From Mycobacterium terramassiliense (GTDB lineage Bacteria > Actinomycetota > Actinomycetes > Mycobacteriales > Mycobacteriaceae), in NCBI RefSeq assembly GCF_900157385.1, contig NZ_LT717697.1, positions 62,001-126,000 on the forward strand: a stretch of 64,000 bases of DNA, written 5' to 3'. Position numbers and translations under genes: made by a program. Under the pieces are notes generated by a model. That model did not search any database. It saw nothing but the letters and a program-made list of their open reading frames with translations, and was not told where the DNA came from. Of the stretch, positions 25,603 through 34,873 are shown piece by piece (the first letter of the stretch is position 1; every line of letters starts with the position of its first letter).

Positions 25603-25665
25603 TTCGCTCCGATCTTGCCAGGGTCCCCCGGCGGCCGCGGCGCGGCACCGGTCCTGCCAGTATAT

Positions 25666-25684
25666 GACTGTACGTGCGGTCAGT
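25666..25684. promoter_or_regulatory. Candidate operator related to the mce TetR sites
   Basis: GACTG-TACGTG-CGGTC followed by AGT is an inverted repeat with one mismatch and a six-base spacer. It shares 12 of 15 bases with the repeat upstream of the mce-linked TetR gene (36738-36752). It lies about 65 bases upstream of the triple-Phd start, in its likely promoter. Confidence 0.4.
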
Positions 25685-25811
25685 GTCAAACTTCGGCCGA
25701 GCGGGCGGGCAGGGCAGGCGGGACCGCCCCGTGGGCCGCGCGACTTCCGTCGTTGACGGGTTGCAACGCAGTGAAAAGCGTTGTAAATCAACGGGAGTGA
25801 GCCGCCGCGGG

Positions 25812-27362
25812 TCAGCGCGGCGGGGCCAGCATGTCCTTCCACCCGTCGTCGCCGGTTTTGGTCGAGTTTTCGACCGCGTACTTGATGCCGTCGGGGCCGA
25901 CCAGCGCGCCGCTCTGGGGGCTGTAAACGGCGGCGGGAGGCCCGTTGGGGGTATAGACGCAGGGGTTGGGCTGCTGCCCGTTGCACTGCACCGTCCCCGA
26001 TCCCGGCCGCTGCAAGACATCGCTGACGGGCGGCGGGGTGCCCGCGATCCGGTCCGAGGGCGCCGGGTTGAGCCCGTTGTCGACCGACGGCGCCTGGATC
26101 ACCTGACCCGGTTTCACCGGTTGGTCGCAGCGCGCCGCCGGGGCAGGGCAGGTCAGGATCTGGTTGGGGTCGCCGTACCACGGGTTGGTGCCCAACGGAA
26201 CGTACGGGTTGGGGTCGCGGCACTCCCGGGGCGTCGCCGCACGTTTACCCGGGACGTCGACGCACGGCAGGTTGCGTGCCCCGCGCACAGCGTTGGCCGG
26301 CTCGTCTTGCGGGATCTTGCAATAGGTTCCGGACGGCATCGGCGCCAGGTTGGTATCCGCCGGCGACCGCCACTCGGCGGCCGGGAGAAACCCGGTCAGA
26401 CAGGGCGGGGGCTGGTTGATCGTCAGCGAGGTGCCCAGCGAGGCGTAGCCCGGGAAGGGTGTCGTCACCGTCTGGCCCTCCGAGGCGCCCTGCGGATAGG
26501 CGACCAGCAATTGCTCGACGCCCTTGTGGTAGCGCTTGAGCATATCCAGCACGATCTCGAGGTTCGCCAGCGTCTGCGGCAGCGATTCGCGCACGTCGCC
26601 GAACACCGCGTTGACCTGATCGGCGGTCGGCGCACCCTGCGTCAGGATGCTGCGCACGTGCTGGTCGTTTCCCGCGCTCTGCGCGGCCAGGATGTCGAGG
26701 TTGTGCGACCAGCGCTGGATCGAGTCAGCCGAATCGACCTGGCTGTCGATGATCGGCCCGGAGTTTTGGATGATGTCGTTGACATCGGAGATGTTGGTCT
26801 TGAAGTCGCCGGCGATCGCCTGCGTCGCATCGACCAAACGCTGCAGGGCGGGGCCCAATCCGCCTACCGCTTGGGCCGTTTCGTCAAGCAGCGAGGCGAT
26901 CTTGTCCTTGGGCAACGCGGCCAGCCCGCGGTTGGCGGCATCCACCGCCGGGCCGATCTCGGTGGGCACGGTGCCGCGGGTGATGGTCTGTCCGGCCGCG
27001 AAGTACTTGCCCGGGTTCCCCGTCGACACCAGATCCAGATACTGCTCGCCGACCGCCGACACCGAATGCACGTTCGCCGACGCGTCGATCGGGATCCGGT
27101 AACGGTCGGCGATCCGCATGGTCACCCGCGCGCCCGTCTCGGTCGGCTCCACCGCGATGACCTTGCCGATGGTTTCGCCGCGATAAGCCACGTTGGCCGT
27201 CTCGTACAGACCGCCCGACGCGGGCAGGTCCGCGTGCAGCGTGTACTGGCCGATCCCCGCCGCGGTGGGAATTTGCAGGTAGTAGCCGCCCAGCACCACC
27301 GCCGTGATCGCGGACAGGACGGTGAACAGGATCAGCTGGCGCTTGATGAAAGGGGTCAGCAT
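25812..27362 (-). CDS. mceF: Mce-family protein MceF
   Basis: The last of six Mce proteins, 516 residues. After a short basic segment a single membrane-anchor helix (ILFTVLSAITAVVLGGYYL) leads into the MCE/MlaD beta-barrel domain at about 38-115 (YRGETIGKVIAVEP). A long helical region to about 300 should form the lipid-conducting tube. A Pro/Cys-rich C-terminal tail ends the chain. Mce complexes import lipids such as fatty acids or sterols through the cell envelope with the YrbE permeases and an MceG-type ATPase encoded elsewhere. Its ATG overlaps mceE by seven bases. Confidence 0.93.
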   Translation of the reverse strand: MLTPFIKRQLILFTVLSAITAVVLGGYYLQIPTAAGIGQYTLHADLPASGGLYETANVAYRGETIGKVIAVEPTETGARVTMRIADRYRIPIDASANVHSVSAVGEQYLDLVSTGNPGKYFAAGQTITRGTVPTEIGPAVDAANRGLAALPKDKIASLLDETAQAVGGLGPALQRLVDATQAIAGDFKTNISDVNDIIQNSGPIIDSQVDSADSIQRWSHNLDILAAQSAGNDQHVRSILTQGAPTADQVNAVFGDVRESLPQTLANLEIVLDMLKRYHKGVEQLLVAYPQGASEGQTVTTPFPGYASLGTSLTINQPPPCLTGFLPAAEWRSPADTNLAPMPSGTYCKIPQDEPANAVRGARNLPCVDVPGKRAATPRECRDPNPYVPLGTNPWYGDPNQILTCPAPAARCDQPVKPGQVIQAPSVDNGLNPAPSDRIAGTPPPVSDVLQRPGSGTVQCNGQQPNPCVYTPNGPPAAVYSPQSGALVGPDGIKYAVENSTKTGDDGWKDMLAPPR

Positions 27363-28531
27363 TGCCGATCCGCCCTTTCCACCAGCGGGCCACCCGGGGC
27401 GTCGTTGGGATTCGGCGTGTAGCGCACGTCGGGGATCATCGTTTCGGGGTCGCGGCCCCACGACTGCTCGAGCGCGCGCAGCGCTCCGGAGAATCCCGTC
27501 CCGGTGAGGATCGCGTTGTCAACGGAGCTCATGGTCAGGTCGAGCGTCAGCGACAGGTTGAAGTAGTCGCCGCGGAATGCCTTCGGCACGGCGTCGATGT
27601 CGAACGGCCGGACGAGGATCAGCTTGAGCGCCCGGATCAGATACGGCGCGCCACGGCCGAGTTCCCGCAACGGGCACTGCAGCGCCAGCAGGTCTTGGTG
27701 GAGGTCGCCCCGCGAGGCGGACAGGTACTGGTCCGCGACCTGGCTGAGCCGTCCCGTCGCGTCAACGGCGTTGATCAGAAGGCTCTGCTTGTCGGCGAAA
27801 TGCTTGAGCAGCGGCGGGAATTCGGTGAGGACCCGATCCAGAACGTCCGAGCGGGGGCCCACGTACGCCAACAGGCGGTTGGTGGAATCGATGGCCCGGG
27901 TGATGTCGGCCCGCTGCTCGTCGAGTCGGGCGGTGAAGGTGTCCAGCTTGCCCAGGAAGGCGCGGATCGGCTCGGCCCGCCCGTTGACGATGTTGTAGAC
28001 CTCGTTCTGCAGCACTTCGAGGTTCGGGATGCCGCCCCCGCGCAAGATCATGGCGAGGCTGGCCAGCGTCTGCTCCGTCGTGGGATAGGCCGACGCGTTG
28101 CTCAGCGGGATGGTGTCGCCGTCCTTCAGCAGCTGCGGGGACGGATTGGGCGGCGCGGCCAGCTCGATGTGCTGAGAGCCCAGGAGGCTGGTCTGCCCGA
28201 TCTTGGCCGTCGCGTTCTTGGGTAACTTGACGCCCTTGTCCAGACGCAGCGTCAGCGTCGCCACCCAGTTCTTCAGGCTGATCGCGCGCACCGTGCCGAC
28301 GAACACGTCGGCCACCCGCACCCGGCTGTTGTCGTTCAGGGCCAGCGTGTCGGGTATCTGGACGTAGATCGTGTAGTTGCCGGGCCCGCTGCCCGGGCCG
28401 CCGGGCATCGGCACGTTCGCTATCCCGTGCCACTTGGCGCATGACGTCAGCGCCACGGCGGCCGCCAGCAGCGCCACCGCCTGCCGCGCCCGGTGCCGGG
28501 CCCGAATTCCCAACGCGCGCAACGCGGTCAC
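27356..28531 (-). CDS. mceE: Mce-family lipoprotein MceE (LprK-like)
   Basis: A 391-residue lipoprotein. The signal peptide ends in the lipobox ALTSC (Cys31), so this subunit is lipid-anchored as usual for MceE. The MCE domain follows (about 50-130, with NDNSRVRVADVFVGTVRAI), then helical repeats to about 330. The start is GTG overlapping the mceD stop (GTGA). Its place between mceD and mceF matches all mycobacterial mce operons. Confidence 0.93.
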   Translation of the reverse strand: MTALRALGIRARHRARQAVALLAAAVALTSCAKWHGIANVPMPGGPGSGPGNYTIYVQIPDTLALNDNSRVRVADVFVGTVRAISLKNWVATLTLRLDKGVKLPKNATAKIGQTSLLGSQHIELAAPPNPSPQLLKDGDTIPLSNASAYPTTEQTLASLAMILRGGGIPNLEVLQNEVYNIVNGRAEPIRAFLGKLDTFTARLDEQRADITRAIDSTNRLLAYVGPRSDVLDRVLTEFPPLLKHFADKQSLLINAVDATGRLSQVADQYLSASRGDLHQDLLALQCPLRELGRGAPYLIRALKLILVRPFDIDAVPKAFRGDYFNLSLTLDLTMSSVDNAILTGTGFSGALRALEQSWGRDPETMIPDVRYTPNPNDAPGGPLVERADRQC

Positions 28532-30087
28532 GATCCCGCCCCTGTCGCCGCCACCTGCGCGGGCGTCGGGGCGACCGGCCCGGGGACCACGCCCGGCGCC
28601 GGTGGCGGCGGCGGGATCGGCACCTGAGGGGCCTGCACGCCGATCGGCGGCAACACGGGCTTCTCGTCGTAGGCATTCGGCGGTCCCGGCGGCGTCTGCA
28701 GCCCCGGTGGCGGGGGCGCGGTGTCCGGGCCGCCCATCAACTCGGCCAGCGAGTCGGGGGTCAACAGGCCGCCGGTGATCGGTCCCACCTGGGTGCCCTG
28801 CATGCCGGGCGCGACAACCCAGCCGGGCTGGGTGTTCCGATGAGACAACGGGGTGTCGGGCACCCAGATCCCGGGCACGGTGGTGTCCTTGTACCCGTTG
28901 GGCGGCTGCAGCCGGGGCTCGGAGTAGGCGACTTCCTTCGGCAGCGTCTCGGCGGTGGAAAACAGGTTCAGCCCGAACGGCAGGTAGTTGAACTTGATCG
29001 CGTCGAGAACCGGCCCGAGGTATTGGGCGCACAGTTCGGCCGAGTCTTGGTATCCGAGCCGGCTGCCCGCCTGAATCATGCTGCAGACGAACTGCATTGG
29101 GTTGGCAAAGTTCGGGATCGCCGGGATGGACATGACCGCGCCGTGCGCCGGGTGGTAAATCTGGCTGAGGTTCGTCTCCAGCGTCGGCAGCACGTGCAGC
29201 GCGGTCTCCAAACCGTTCAGTGGATCGGGCTGGACCAGCGTGGTGGTCAGGTTGGCGAGATTGTCGACGTCGTGCGCCAACACCTGCCGGTTCTTGTCCA
29301 GGAACGGGCGTAGGGTGGACAGCAGGCTGTCGAACTGCTGTAGCGCATTGGCGAGGTCCCGGTCGGACCCGGTCAACTCGTCGGTGAACTGGGCCAGGTT
29401 GGCGTTCAGCGCGACGAACTGCCGGTCGTCTTTGTGCAAGGCGTTGACGAACTGCGCCAGGCTGCGTACCACCGCGAAGAAGTCCCCGCGCCCCTCGTTG
29501 AGCGCGGTCAGCGCCTGCGACAGGCTGTTCAGCGTCGTGTTGATCTGCTTGCCCTTACCGGCCAGCCCGTCCGCGAACGACTCGATGGCCTCACCGAACG
29601 GGCCCTTGGGCTGCTCGGGGGTCGGCCCGAGTTTGTCGATGACGTTGGCGACGCTTTCGCGCAGTTGGTCCCACTCCGTCGGCACCTGCGTGCGCTCGAG
29701 GGGAATCACCGCGTTGTCGGCCATTACCGGACCGCCCTTGTAGGGCGGCTCCAATTGAATGTTGCGCGACGCCACCAGGGTTGGGTTCACGATCACGGCG
29801 GACGCGTTCGCGGGCACCTTGTACTTGTTGTCGTAGTGAAACGTCACCTTCATCTTGTCGCCGGCCGGCTCGATCTTGTCGACCGAACCGACGCGAACGC
29901 CCATGATCTGGACCTTGTCCCCGGCATAGAGCGCGTTCGCCGACGGGAAGTAGGCGACCACGGTGTTGGTGGTGAACTTGTCGTACAGCCGCAACCCGAC
30001 GAACCCCGCCAGGAGAGCCAGCGCGACGACGACCGCCCCGATGACCCGCCGGGACCGCAGGTTGCGAAAACTCAAGGCGGTGCTCAA
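28528..30087 (-). CDS. mceD: Mce-family protein MceD
   Basis: A 519-residue Mce protein with an N-terminal anchor helix (VIGAVVVALALLAGFVGLRLY), the MCE domain at about 40-120 (AGDKVQIMGVRVGSVDKIEP), a long helical part, and a Pro-rich C-terminal tail of about 90 residues. The start is TTG, overlapping the mceC TGA as TTGA; the match to the operon pattern makes this start convincing despite the rare codon. Confidence 0.92.
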   Translation of the reverse strand: MSTALSFRNLRSRRVIGAVVVALALLAGFVGLRLYDKFTTNTVVAYFPSANALYAGDKVQIMGVRVGSVDKIEPAGDKMKVTFHYDNKYKVPANASAVIVNPTLVASRNIQLEPPYKGGPVMADNAVIPLERTQVPTEWDQLRESVANVIDKLGPTPEQPKGPFGEAIESFADGLAGKGKQINTTLNSLSQALTALNEGRGDFFAVVRSLAQFVNALHKDDRQFVALNANLAQFTDELTGSDRDLANALQQFDSLLSTLRPFLDKNRQVLAHDVDNLANLTTTLVQPDPLNGLETALHVLPTLETNLSQIYHPAHGAVMSIPAIPNFANPMQFVCSMIQAGSRLGYQDSAELCAQYLGPVLDAIKFNYLPFGLNLFSTAETLPKEVAYSEPRLQPPNGYKDTTVPGIWVPDTPLSHRNTQPGWVVAPGMQGTQVGPITGGLLTPDSLAELMGGPDTAPPPPGLQTPPGPPNAYDEKPVLPPIGVQAPQVPIPPPPPAPGVVPGPVAPTPAQVAATGAGS

Positions 30088-31643
30088 TTCTGACTACCTC
30101 CCGCCGCGCCGCTTCCTCCCGTGCCACCCGGTGTGATGAACGGGGCCGGTAGCTGCTGGCCGGGTCCCGCGGGCGCGGGTGGCCCCGGTGGCAGCCCGGG
30201 CGCGAACGCCGACGGTGGCGGGACGGGGCCGGCTGGTTGCAGGTTCTCGGTGCGCGCGCCCGGCGGCGCCTGGGTGGGCAGCGGCACCGGTGTGCCCGGC
30301 AGCTCCGGGGGCGGCGCGCCCGGCCGCCCGGCGATCCCGATCCCCGGTGTCGGTGGCAGGCCGTTCGGGTTCGGCGGCGAGGCCTGGACGTCGATCGGCG
30401 CCGGGAAGCTGCCACCGAAGGGGCCGGTGTCTATGCCCGCGCACGGCAACGGGTTCCACGGCCGCGGTGCCGCCCCGGCGGGCGGCGTATACGAACACGC
30501 CGTGCCCGGGGGGACGGCCGGGCCCGGATGGTCCGGCGTGCCTTCCAGCACCGGGGGAGCGGGCGGCGGCGCACCGTTGGGGAACCGGGTGCCGTTGGGG
30601 TCGGGCCAGCGGAACTCGGGTAGCCCGGCGCTGCGCCAGAAGTCCTCGGGGTCGATGCCACGCTTCTTGAAGGCGGCGTCGACGAACGGCTGCAGGATCC
30701 AGTACGGCAGCAGGTTGGAAAGGACGATCTTGAAGTAGGGTCCCGACGCGACGGATTCACCGAGCGAGGCGGCGAATTGGCTGACGTACGTGAGGGTTTG
30801 AGCCAGGTCGTCTTTGCGTGCCACCAACACGTCGCTGATGGCACGTAGCTGCTCCAGCACCGGATTGAGGTTCGGGTTGTCGTTGATGAATCCCTGCACC
30901 TGCGCCGAGAAGGCGGAAACATTCTGCAGCAGAGCGGAAATGGCGCGTCCGCGTTCGTTGAACGCCGCCAGCAGCGTCTTCGCGTTGACCAAGAGCCGGT
31001 TGATCTGTTCGCTGCGGTCACCGAGCACGCTGGCAACCTGATGGGCCTGGGCGAGCAGGTGCTTGATCTGCTCGTCGCGTTTGCCGATGGTGTCGGAGAA
31101 TTTGGCCAGGCCGTCGAGGGTGGCGCTCAGGTGCGGGTAGGTCTGGTCGACGGTCTGCGACAAGACGTTCAGCGACCGCTTGACGGTGTCGATGTCCCAG
31201 CCGGCGGCGGCCTTGGTGATGTCGAAGTTCGCGTCGTAGAGCTGATAGGGCGTGGTGCTTTGGCCCAGCGGCAAAACGCCCCGCGGCCGCAACGTCTGGT
31301 TTCCCCGCGGCTCGATCTCGAGCACCTTCTTGCCGAGGATGGTATCGGTCTTGATCGCGAGCCGGCTTTCGGTGCCGATGGTGTTGCCGCCGATGGAAAA
31401 CTTGATGAGGACGTGGTCGCCGTCGATGTCGAGCCCCTCCACCTTGCCGACGTTCACGCCGGAGATGCGCACCTTGTCGCCCTTGTTCAGCTGGCCGGTG
31501 TCGGTGAACTGCCCGTAGTAGCTCGGACTGGCGAACAACATCGGGACGCTGGTGAAGCTTTGGCCGACGGCGACCGCGAGCACCAGCACGGTGATGCCCA
31601 TCAGCCCGACATGGGCGCGGTTGAATTCCGTCAGGGTTCTCAT
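30084..31643 (-). CDS. mceC: Mce-family protein MceC
   Basis: A 519-residue Mce protein. An anchor helix (GLMGITVLVLAVAVGQSF) precedes the MCE domain at about 40-115 (KGDKVRISGVNVGKVEGLDI) and a helical region to about 330. The last 180 residues are extremely rich in Pro, Gly and Ala, typical for MceC and MceD tails that may reach the outer cell wall. I chose the ATG at 31643 (MRTLTEF), which overlaps the mceB stop (ATGA), over an in-frame ATG four codons earlier. Confidence 0.93.
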   Translation of the reverse strand: MRTLTEFNRAHVGLMGITVLVLAVAVGQSFTSVPMLFASPSYYGQFTDTGQLNKGDKVRISGVNVGKVEGLDIDGDHVLIKFSIGGNTIGTESRLAIKTDTILGKKVLEIEPRGNQTLRPRGVLPLGQSTTPYQLYDANFDITKAAAGWDIDTVKRSLNVLSQTVDQTYPHLSATLDGLAKFSDTIGKRDEQIKHLLAQAHQVASVLGDRSEQINRLLVNAKTLLAAFNERGRAISALLQNVSAFSAQVQGFINDNPNLNPVLEQLRAISDVLVARKDDLAQTLTYVSQFAASLGESVASGPYFKIVLSNLLPYWILQPFVDAAFKKRGIDPEDFWRSAGLPEFRWPDPNGTRFPNGAPPPAPPVLEGTPDHPGPAVPPGTACSYTPPAGAAPRPWNPLPCAGIDTGPFGGSFPAPIDVQASPPNPNGLPPTPGIGIAGRPGAPPPELPGTPVPLPTQAPPGARTENLQPAGPVPPPSAFAPGLPPGPPAPAGPGQQLPAPFITPGGTGGSGAAGGSQN

Positions 31644-32680
31644 TGCGGCGTGCACCTACCGGTGGGCTGCTGCCAGATCCGGACCGTGCGCACCGGGCCG
31701 CCGGCCTGCAGCCCGTTCCACTTGATCGTGAGGTCGCAGAGGTAGAAGTTCACCCAGTCCCCGTAGAGCCCGATGCTGCGCCCGATCAGGTTGAGCGCGG
31801 TGGGCGTCTTGTGGATCAGATCGCCGAGTTGATCCTTCTGGTCGACGAGCGGCTGCTGGAGGGCCTGCAGGTAGTCGATCGCCTTGTGCAGCAGGGCGCG
31901 GTTGTCGGCCAGCAGGTCGGCCACCGTTCCGGCGGCATTGCTGAGGTGCGCGGTGCCGGCGGCCAGCGGGTCGGCGTGGTTTTGCAGCCCGGTGATCAGC
32001 TTCTCGAAGTTGTCGACGGTCTGGTCGAACTCCTTGCGATGCCGAACCGTGGTGTCCAGCACCACGTTCAAGTTCTTGACCACCTCGCCGATCGCCTGGT
32101 CGCGTTCGGCGATGTGCGCGGTCAATTGCGCGGTCTGGTCGAGGATGTCGTTGATGGTGCCGCCCTGGCCCTGAAACACGGTGATGAGCGCCGACGCGAT
32201 GGTGTTGACCTTTTCTGGGTCGAGGGCCCGGAACAGTGGCTTGAAACCACCGATCAGGGCGTCGAGATCCAGCGCCGGTGACGTGCGGGACATCGGGATG
32301 AAGCCACCCGGCGGCAGGACCCGGTCGGCGCCTTCTCCCTCGCCGCGTTTGAGCTCCAGGTAGCGATCGGCGAACAGGTTGAGATAACGGATCTGCGCCG
32401 TCGTCGACTGATAGAGCGTTATCGAGCGGTCGACGTCGAACTTCACCACCGCCTTTCGGCCGCCGTCGACCAGTTGCACCGCTTTGACCTTGCCGACCTC
32501 CACTCCGGAGGCGCGGACGAACTGACCGTCTTTGAGCCCGCTGGCATTGTTGAACTCGGCGGAATAGCTGTTGGTGCTGTTGAAGCGCATCTGAGCGAAC
32601 ACGACGACGATTGACGCGGTGATGAGCAGCAGCACCAGCGAGACGATGCCGAGTTTGATGGCGGACCCGGTGATCTTCAT
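31640..32680 (-). CDS. mceB: Mce-family protein MceB
   Basis: A 346-residue Mce protein: anchor helix at 8-30 (LGIVSLVLLLITASIVVVF), MCE domain at about 38-115 (KDGQFVRASGVEVGKVKAVQ), then a coiled helical region with repeated QTAQLTAHIAERD-like heptads. It lacks the Pro-rich tail of MceC and MceD and ends with a Cys-containing segment, as is usual for MceB. The ATG overlaps the mceA stop; the longer upstream reading lies inside mceA. Confidence 0.94.
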   Translation of the reverse strand: MKITGSAIKLGIVSLVLLLITASIVVVFAQMRFNSTNSYSAEFNNASGLKDGQFVRASGVEVGKVKAVQLVDGGRKAVVKFDVDRSITLYQSTTAQIRYLNLFADRYLELKRGEGEGADRVLPPGGFIPMSRTSPALDLDALIGGFKPLFRALDPEKVNTIASALITVFQGQGGTINDILDQTAQLTAHIAERDQAIGEVVKNLNVVLDTTVRHRKEFDQTVDNFEKLITGLQNHADPLAAGTAHLSNAAGTVADLLADNRALLHKAIDYLQALQQPLVDQKDQLGDLIHKTPTALNLIGRSIGLYGDWVNFYLCDLTIKWNGLQAGGPVRTVRIWQQPTGRCTPQ

Positions 32681-33993
32681 GGGTTGATCGTGTTGTCCCC
32701 GACTTGGCGGCCCCACACGTACTCGATGGCGTACGGCGAGCCGGTTTCCAGGTGGTTGTACGGAGCGAGACTGGCGCCGGTGTCCACCACCAGTTCGGGC
32801 GCGGGCCACAGGTCGTGGGTGACGGTCTGCCAGCATCCCGGCGCGCCGCCCGGCCCGCCGCGAGCGTTCACGCGCGGCAGATTGTCCGGAAACACATAGG
32901 GATTCGGCGCCCCGCCGACCAGTCCGGCCAGCCCGAGCAGCCCCATCGTGGCCACGGTGCCGGCCAGCCCCGGCAGTGTCAGGATGCCGCCCAATCCCGA
33001 CGTCAGCTCGGTCATGGTTCTCAGCGCGTAACCGTTACCGCCACCCGTCGTCGCATAGGCCGCGGGTTCTTCGTCGTAGTAATTGCGGATGGTGCAGAAG
33101 ATTTCGGGGCTGTAGGTGTCGAGCAGTCGGGCGGTGGGCACCAGATCGGCGGCCCCCCGTTGCAGGTACGGCCCGCCACGCCGGAAGATGTCTTCCCCGG
33201 TGTTACCCAACCCGGCCGCGGCCAACAGCGCGGCATCCAGGTCGGCCTCTTGGCGGTGCAGCGTGCGCGCCGTGATCACGGCGTTGTTGAGGGAGTCCAA
33301 CAGGTCCGGTGCCGCGCTGGCGTAGGTGTCGCCCAGGGCCGCCAGCTGCGCAATGTCATGTCGGATCTGCGGCATCTGCGGATTGATGTCATCGAGGATG
33401 GCGTTGGCGTTGACGATCGACTGCCCGAACTTGTCGCCCAAACCGGTCAGTGCCTGCGCGGCCGCGGCCAGCGTCAAGTTCACCTTGACCGGGTCCACCT
33501 TCTCCGCGATCGAGGTGATCGTCCCAAACAAGGTGTTGAACTCCGTCGTCACCGACCTGGCGTCGATCACGTGCTGCGGCGTGATGCGTTGTGGTGTTGG
33601 ATTTTTCGGCGATGTCAACGAGACATACTTGTTGCCGAACACGGTGGTCGCCCTGATATTGGCATCCACGTTGGCCGGAATCAGGTTGATGTACTTGGGA
33701 TTGACATCCAAGACAAACTGGGCCGCAGGTGTGCCATCGCGCTGGATCTCCGAAATCCGGGCCACCCGACCGACTTCCACCCCGTTGTAGGTGACCTTCG
33801 ACCCCGTGTCCATCACCAAACCCGACCGTGGAGCAATCATCGTCAAGGGCGTCTTCGGCGTGAACCGGCCCCGGAACTGCAGCCACACCAACGCCAACAC
33901 CATCGCGGCGACCACCAAGAACACCACGGCGGCCGTCTTGTACGGCGGGATACGTGGCGGGTTCTCCTTGGGTTTCGGGGCAGGGATTGTCAT
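32677..33993 (-). CDS. mceA: Mce-family protein MceA
   Basis: A 438-residue Mce protein. A Pro-rich cytoplasmic start (PKPKENPPRIPPYK) precedes the anchor helix (TAAVVFLVVAAMVLALVWL). The MCE domain at about 45-130 contains VMDTGSKVTYNGVEVGRVARI, and a helical region continues to about 290. The C-terminal part has a hydrophobic Gly/Leu-rich stretch, TLPGLAGTVATMGLLGLAG, unusual for a periplasmic chain. The ATG follows six bases after the yrbEB stop. Confidence 0.94.
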   Translation of the reverse strand: MTIPAPKPKENPPRIPPYKTAAVVFLVVAAMVLALVWLQFRGRFTPKTPLTMIAPRSGLVMDTGSKVTYNGVEVGRVARISEIQRDGTPAAQFVLDVNPKYINLIPANVDANIRATTVFGNKYVSLTSPKNPTPQRITPQHVIDARSVTTEFNTLFGTITSIAEKVDPVKVNLTLAAAAQALTGLGDKFGQSIVNANAILDDINPQMPQIRHDIAQLAALGDTYASAAPDLLDSLNNAVITARTLHRQEADLDAALLAAAGLGNTGEDIFRRGGPYLQRGAADLVPTARLLDTYSPEIFCTIRNYYDEEPAAYATTGGGNGYALRTMTELTSGLGGILTLPGLAGTVATMGLLGLAGLVGGAPNPYVFPDNLPRVNARGGPGGAPGCWQTVTHDLWPAPELVVDTGASLAPYNHLETGSPYAIEYVWGRQVGDNTINP

Positions 33994-33999
33994 TGGCGG

Positions 34000-34872
34000 T
34001 TACACCGTGAGGTTGAAGTTCGGGCTTTTTCCGTAGACCGCCATCGCGGTCAGCACCACCACGACGACGATCGTGATCAGCGACAGCCGCATCGACCGGC
34101 CGACCGCTTCGCCGACGCCGACCGGCCCGCCGCTGGCGTTGTAGCCGTAGTAGCAGTGGGTGGTCATCACGACCACCGCAACCAGGATCACCTCCGCGAA
34201 TGACCAGCCCACGTCGTTGAGGCGCAGGAAGGTGTGGAAGTAGTGGTTGTACGTGCCGGGGGACTGCCCGTAGAAGAAAACGGTGGTGACCTGTTGGGAC
34301 GCGAAGGCCATGGTGATCGCCAGCCCGTAGAGCGGGATGATGACGATGAGACCCGCCACGATCCGGGTGGACGCCAGGTAGGCGACCGACCGGATGCTCA
34401 TCACCTCCAGCGCGTCGATCTCCTCGCTGATGCGCATGGCGCCCAGTTCGGCCGTGGCGCCGGCGCCGACCGTGGCGGCCAGCGCCTGACCGGCGGCCAC
34501 CGGCGCCACGAACCGGACGTTGACCAGCGCGGCCAGAAATCCGGTGAATGCCTCGACGCCGATGTTGCCCAGCGTCGCGTAGCCCTGGATGGCGACCAGG
34601 GAGCCAGCGGACAGGGTGATGAAGCCGACGATGGCGGCGGTGCCGCCGACCACGGCCATCGCGCCGCTACCCATTCCCATCTGGGCGACTATCCGCAGCA
34701 GCTCTTTGCGGTAGCGGTGCAGGGCGAAGGGGATCTGCCCGACCGCGGTCATCGCGAACCAGACCATCTGCCCGATCTCGACCAGTCCCCGGACCGGGGC
34801 TTCCCCGTATCGGATGAGGGTGGCCCGCGGAAATTGGAAACGCGCCGGCGTAGCCACTGACGTCGCGGCCAT
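34000..34872 (-). CDS. yrbEB: YrbE-family permease, subunit B
   Basis: A 290-residue membrane protein of the MlaE/YrbE type with about five or six hydrophobic helices. The family core EIDALEVMSIRSVAYLASTRIVA is present, with EL-AMRISEEIDALEVM as the ATPase-coupling segment. I chose the ATG at 34872 (MAATSVATPARF), one base after the yrbEA stop; ten more residues could be read upstream. It pairs with YrbEA to form the inner-membrane permease of the Mce lipid importer. Confidence 0.95.
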   Translation of the reverse strand: MAATSVATPARFQFPRATLIRYGEAPVRGLVEIGQMVWFAMTAVGQIPFALHRYRKELLRIVAQMGMGSGAMAVVGGTAAIVGFITLSAGSLVAIQGYATLGNIGVEAFTGFLAALVNVRFVAPVAAGQALAATVGAGATAELGAMRISEEIDALEVMSIRSVAYLASTRIVAGLIVIIPLYGLAITMAFASQQVTTVFFYGQSPGTYNHYFHTFLRLNDVGWSFAEVILVAVVVMTTHCYYGYNASGGPVGVGEAVGRSMRLSLITIVVVVVLTAMAVYGKSPNFNLTV

Positions 34873-34873
34873 G

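Noticed and set aside
27362..28225. Plus-strand open frames across the mce operon
   Set aside because: They lie entirely opposite clear Mce genes and have no family features.
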